Source of the DNA: Algoriphagus vanfongensis DSM 17529
Lineage (GTDB): Bacteria; Bacteroidota; Bacteroidia; Cytophagales; Cyclobacteriaceae
Direction: 5' to 3'
Assembly (NCBI RefSeq): GCF_000429465.1
Contig: NZ_AUBX01000011.1
Location: 186,001-250,000 of the forward strand
Length of the DNA stretch: 64,000 nt
Shown here one piece after another: positions 59,711 through 64,000 of this stretch (positions are counted from its first letter, which is position 1; the number at the start of each line of letters is the position of its first letter). The notes beneath the pieces are model-generated. The model saw only the letters and a list, made by a program, of their open reading frames with translations. It was not told the origin of the DNA and did not search any database. Made by a program: the position numbers and the translations under genes.

Positions 59711-60771
59711 CAGTTTTTGGATTGGTTGAAAGTGGAAATCAGATAAATGAAGAAAGGAGCACCGAGCAATGCTGTAATCACTCCTATCGGTAGTTCCGCG
59801 GGAATTGCGATCGTTCTGGCCATGAGGTCTGCGATATTGAGCAAAATAGCGCCTAGCAGAAATGAGGCAGGCAGGAGTAGTCGATGATCTGCCCCAAAGC
59901 TGATTCGGATCAGATGTGGTACTACCAAGCCTACAAAACCGATCATCCCTGTCAAAGAGACAGCGACACCGACCATCAAGGCTGTGAGAAGGAGAAGTTT
60001 GATACGTAAAGAAGGGACATTGACTCCCATGTGATACGCTTCTTGTTCTCCTAGGGAGATGGCATTGAGGTTTTTACTTTCGGTGAAAAGTAAGATAGTC
60101 GGGAGTGCGATCAAGATACCTGCAAGCGGGATTTTTTGCCAAGTGGCACCTCCCAGATCTCCCAAGCTCCAGAATGTGAAACTTCTCATGGCCGCATCAT
60201 CGGAGTAGAATAAGGTCAAGCCGATCAAAGCGCCAGCAAGTGCATTGATAGCTACTCCGGCTAGGATCAGATTTGTGGTATTGGACTTGCCAGAACTTTG
60301 GCCCAGAAAATACACCGCCATTACGTGTATAAATCCACCGACGAAGGCAAATAGGGGAAGGCCTATTTGCTGCAGCCAAAGCAAGGAACTCATGCTGGGA
60401 ACCAAAACCAAATAGATGACGGCAAAGAGAGCGCTACCGCTGCTGACTCCGATCAGGCCCGGCTCTACCAGTGGATTTCTAAACATCCCCTGGAGTGCTG
60501 CTCCTGCTACGCCTAGCCCACCGCCCACAAGAGTAGCGAGGAGGATTCGGGGTAGTCGAATCTGGAGGAGTACGTTGGCTTGCTGCTGGGTAAAGTCACC
60601 GGTCTTGATCCCGACCTGATCCAGCAGGATGGCTAGACTTTGACTTAAGGGAATGGAAAAGGCGCCTTTGGAAAGTGAGAAAACTCCCACAATCAGCAAA
60701 AACAATCCCATGCCACCCAGGATGGTGCCTCTCAAAGTAAGCTTCGATATGTTCAAAGCAGGGGTAAACAT
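59710..60771 (-). CDS. hmuU: Heme ABC transporter permease, FecCD family
   Basis: A 353-residue inner-membrane permease with about ten helices. FecCD hallmarks are LPRILLATLVGGGLGVAGAALQ and the later GFVGLVVPHLIR. It forms the channel with HmuV and accepts heme from HmuT. It is 6 bp after hmuT. Confidence 0.95.
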   Translation of the reverse strand: MFTPALNISKLTLRGTILGGMGLFLLIVGVFSLSKGAFSIPLSQSLAILLDQVGIKTGDFTQQQANVLLQIRLPRILLATLVGGGLGVAGAALQGMFRNPLVEPGLIGVSSGSALFAVIYLVLVPSMSSLLWLQQIGLPLFAFVGGFIHVMAVYFLGQSSGKSNTTNLILAGVAINALAGALIGLTLFYSDDAAMRSFTFWSLGDLGGATWQKIPLAGILIALPTILLFTESKNLNAISLGEQEAYHMGVNVPSLRIKLLLLTALMVGVAVSLTGMIGFVGLVVPHLIRISFGADHRLLLPASFLLGAILLNIADLMARTIAIPAELPIGVITALLGAPFFIYLISTFNQSKN

Positions 60772-60777
60772 TGTTTG

Positions 60778-61653
60778 TTATTCTCTGACAGCTTTGGCTA
60801 GTTCGAGTGCAGCCTGACCTACTCGAGGTCCAAAGCTAGATAGGTAATGACCATCCATGGAGATGATATGATCTTCTTGGAAAGCCTTAGTTTCTTTGAT
60901 TCCCTGCACATTGGCGAGGCCATTTTTGTCACCCAAACTCTGGATGCCAGAGTCGAAAAAGACCAAGTAGTCCGGATTGATGCTGACTAGTGACTCAGGA
61001 GTAAGTGGAACAAACTCCTCAAAGCCTGAGGCCACAGAAGTGATGCCTGCCAGCTCAAACATGGATTCGGCAAAGGTTTTTTCACCGGCAATAAATAGTG
61101 TCTCAGGTCCACGAGCCATGACAAAAGCTGCTGATGGCTGAGATTCGCTAGTTTCTAAATAAGCATTCAGATCGGCAAGATCCTGATCAATCTGCTTATT
61201 GAGGTTAGCTGCTTTATCTTCTAGGTCAAATAGATCGCCAAGTTTGGTGATCACCTGCTTGGTTTCTTCTACCGAGCTAGGTTTTAGTATTATTTCGATT
61301 GCCTGTCCCGAGGATTTCAGTTGGGTGACAACTTCTTCATTCAGATATCCTTCTTCGATCAAAACCAAATCAGCTCCTAGGCTCAAGATGCCTTCTGCTT
61401 TGATTTGATTTCTATAACCGATGCTAGGCAATGCCTGCATTTCGGCAGGGAAAGTCGAAGTACGGTCTGTAGCGATGATCAAATCCGAGACGCCTAATGC
61501 ATAGAGAGTCTCTGTGATCGTCCCGCCGGCAGTAATGACTTTCGCTGGAAGGGGAGATGTTTCTGTGCTTTCAGAGTTCTCATTCTGAGACTTGGAACAA
61601 GAGCTCATCGCCAGTAGAAACAGGATGCTTATATATATAGGAAAACCTTTCAT
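60778..61653 (-). CDS. hmuT: Heme-binding periplasmic lipoprotein, HmuT-like
   Basis: A 291-residue type III substrate-binding protein (lipobox AMSSC, C19) with the TonB-ABC pattern AGGTITETLYALGVSDLIIATDRTST. The heme ligand tyrosine is probably in the TRTSTFPAEMQALPSIGYRN region, but this is not certain. It is the first gene of the hmuTUVSRY operon, and its promoter and operator candidate are at 61681-61712. Confidence 0.93.
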   Translation of the reverse strand: MKGFPIYISILFLLAMSSCSKSQNENSESTETSPLPAKVITAGGTITETLYALGVSDLIIATDRTSTFPAEMQALPSIGYRNQIKAEGILSLGADLVLIEEGYLNEEVVTQLKSSGQAIEIILKPSSVEETKQVITKLGDLFDLEDKAANLNKQIDQDLADLNAYLETSESQPSAAFVMARGPETLFIAGEKTFAESMFELAGITSVASGFEEFVPLTPESLVSINPDYLVFFDSGIQSLGDKNGLANVQGIKETKAFQEDHIISMDGHYLSSFGPRVGQAALELAKAVRE

Positions 61654-61680
61654 TTATTTAGATTGATTTAAAATATTCCG

Positions 61681-61711
61681 CAAATCTACGTGTATTTGGA
61701 CTCAATCCAAA
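61681..61711 (-). promoter_or_regulatory. Promoter of the hmuTUVSRY operon
   Basis: Minus-strand TTTG (61711-61708), 19-nt spacer, TAGATTTG (61688-61681), a full Bacteroidetes consensus. The predicted start lies about 20 nt before the hmuT ATG. Confidence 0.7.
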
Positions 61712-61712
61712 T
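61694..61712. promoter_or_regulatory. Candidate iron/heme-responsive operator
   Basis: Inverted repeat ATTTGGA (61694-61700) / TCCAAAT (61706-61712) with a 5-bp spacer. It overlaps the -33 box of the hmu promoter, so a bound protein would block RNA polymerase. The protein could be a Fur- or DtxR-type regulator; the identity is an inference. Confidence 0.5.
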
Positions 61713-61878
61713 TAAAGAACTTGATATTTTTGCTTGAGGTATTGCGCTGGGATGAGTGGGTAAAAAGAGGGAAAAGCAATCCTTTTTCTCAGGAATGGAT
61801 GTCTCATCAACTACAAAAAACTCACTGAATGACTGAGTTTTGAATTTGAGATTGTCTCGATATATTTTCCAAATATCC

Positions 61879-63457
<1,579 letters not shown>

Positions 63458-63479
63458 GAAATTGGTAAATGGATAAAGT

Positions 63480-63517
63480 AAATCGGTGAAGAGCAGAGCT
63501 TTCACCGGTTTCTTTTT
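63480..63517 (+). terminator. Intercistronic hairpin between atpD and atpC
   Basis: An 11-bp stem with one G-T pair (63480-63490 with 63501-63511, AAATCGGTGAA / TTCACCGGTTT), followed by CTTTTTCC. It may lower atpC expression relative to atpD or stabilise the upstream message. Confidence 0.5.
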
Positions 63518-63543
63518 CCGATACATTCCTAAGCAATCAAGAT

Positions 63544-63789
63544 ATGCAATTAGAAATCGTCACACCGGATAAGAAGGTTTTCGAAGGAGAAGTGTCTGAG
63601 GCAAGCTTTCCGGGAGCTTCTGGTGCTTTTCAGGTGTTGAACAATCACGCTCCGATCGTATCTGCTTTGGCAAAAGGTGCGGTGTCTTTCACAACCAAGG
63701 AAGGCAAGCAGTCCCTGATCGTAGATGGAGGTGTGGTAGAAGTGAAAAACAATGTCATCGTGGTTCTAGCCGAAAAAGTAATCGGCTAA
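63544..63789 (+). CDS. atpC: F0F1 ATP synthase subunit epsilon, short form
   Basis: An 81-residue protein with only the N-terminal beta-sandwich (MQLEIVTPDKKVFEGEVSEA; PGASGAFQVLNNHAPIVSAL). The C-terminal helical hairpin that inhibits ATP hydrolysis in other bacteria is missing; usual epsilon is about 130-140 residues. It follows atpD by 86 bp and ends before a strong terminator, so it is complete rather than broken. Short epsilon subunits are, to my knowledge, common in Bacteroidetes. Confidence 0.93.
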   Translation: MQLEIVTPDKKVFEGEVSEASFPGASGAFQVLNNHAPIVSALAKGAVSFTTKEGKQSLIVDGGVVEVKNNVIVVLAEKVIG

Positions 63790-63807
63790 GCTGCTATGTT
63801 TAGATAG

Positions 63808-63840
63808 AAAAAAGTCCAGGCGAAAGCTTGGACTTTTTTT
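63808..63840 (+). terminator. Terminator of atpDC
   Basis: Stem AAAAAAGTCCAGGC / GCTTGGACTTTTTT with a GAAA tetraloop and a long T-run, 19 bp after the atpC stop. Confidence 0.9.
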
Positions 63841-63860
63841 GTTTTATGGTGTGCACCAAA

Positions 63861-63894
63861 AAAAATCCCCACTCTATTAGAAGTGGGGATTTTT
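63861..63894. terminator. Second hairpin, probably bidirectional terminator
   Basis: A perfect 13-bp stem AAAAATCCCCACT / AGTGGGGATTTTT with loop CTATTAGA. It lies just after the atpDC terminator and may serve a convergent gene beyond the window. Confidence 0.75.
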
Positions 63895-64000
63895 AGTGAA
63901 TCTGGTGTTAGTTATAATCTGTTTTAAAGGTCGTAATTCAAAGATTCAAGTTCAGCTTTCAAACCTTAGCCTTTAGCTTTTTCTGATCACTGATCAAGAG
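63895..64000. other. Gene-free end with word-family sequence
   Basis: Contains AATTCAAAGATTCAAG, TTCAGCTTTC, TTAGCTTTTTC and GATCACTGATCA, matching the word family of other gaps. Confidence 0.4.

Noticed and set aside
61817..61841. Hairpin with minus-strand T-run between the hmu and atpD promoters as a terminator of an unseen gene
   Set aside because: No minus-strand gene or promoter was found to its right before atpD; it may only be a fortuitous stem.

Overview
The window reads as chromosomal DNA of a Bacteroidota bacterium, most likely Cyclobacteriaceae close to Algoriphagus (an inference from gene content, not a database match). Supporting signs are the Bacteroidetes-type promoters (TTTG, about 19 nt, TAnnTTTG), a SusC/SusD pair with an ECF sigma factor and FecR anti-sigma factor, small DUF4834 and Lacal_2735 family proteins, a PG_1098/THUMP-like methyltransferase, a CarB without its allosteric domain, and a short AtpC.

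Layout. 1-13.3 kb is mostly housekeeping: the 3' part of carB, asd, a lamin-tail surface protein, a lipoprotein isoaspartyl peptidase, a TraR/DksA-like protein, scpB, a SprT-like protein, and the GTPases der and era. An initiator tRNA with its own promoter and terminator follows at 13.6 kb. 13.8-18.2 kb is accessory: a glycerophosphodiesterase, a beta/gamma-crystallin protein with an aerolysin-like C-terminus (14796-15860), and a hydrolase/cyclase-like/AraC fusion regulator (16553-18214). 18.5-24.9 kb is a TetR-controlled RND efflux operon. 25-26.3 kb holds the arsenosugar-associated pair arsS plus a CMD-like protein. 26.6-29.4 kb has a GH28 enzyme divergent from a serine hydrolase. 29.6-40.5 kb is a cell-surface-signalled uptake locus: ECF sigma, FecR, STN-containing SusC, SusD, a DUF1080 (3-keto-glycoside hydrolase-like) protein and a PVC-type beta-propeller with cytochrome c.

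40.6-44.9 kb is the most unusual stretch. After a SDR gene and a 159-codon unknown gene come a 15-unit, 21-bp-period palindromic tandem repeat (42441-42755), a 168-bp imperfect palindrome (42810-42977), and an AT-rich single DUF4062 gene bounded by 15-bp inverted repeats (42983-44069). Together these look like a gene-cassette or mobile insertion of a candidate defence or signalling gene. 45-54.4 kb returns to metabolism and envelope genes: an acyl-CoA dehydrogenase, a methyltransferase, an AraC regulator, a ceramidase-like protein, purM, ddl and an NlpC/P60 lipoprotein. 54.5-61.7 kb is a complete heme acquisition operon, hmuTUVSRY, with a recognisable promoter and a palindromic operator candidate. 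The window closes with atpDC.

Several intergenic gaps (about 9.9-10.1, 45.9-46.1, 52.1-52.45 and 63.9-64 kb) contain a shared family of degenerate noncoding words. All functional calls are by reading of the sequence and family knowledge; no searches were run.
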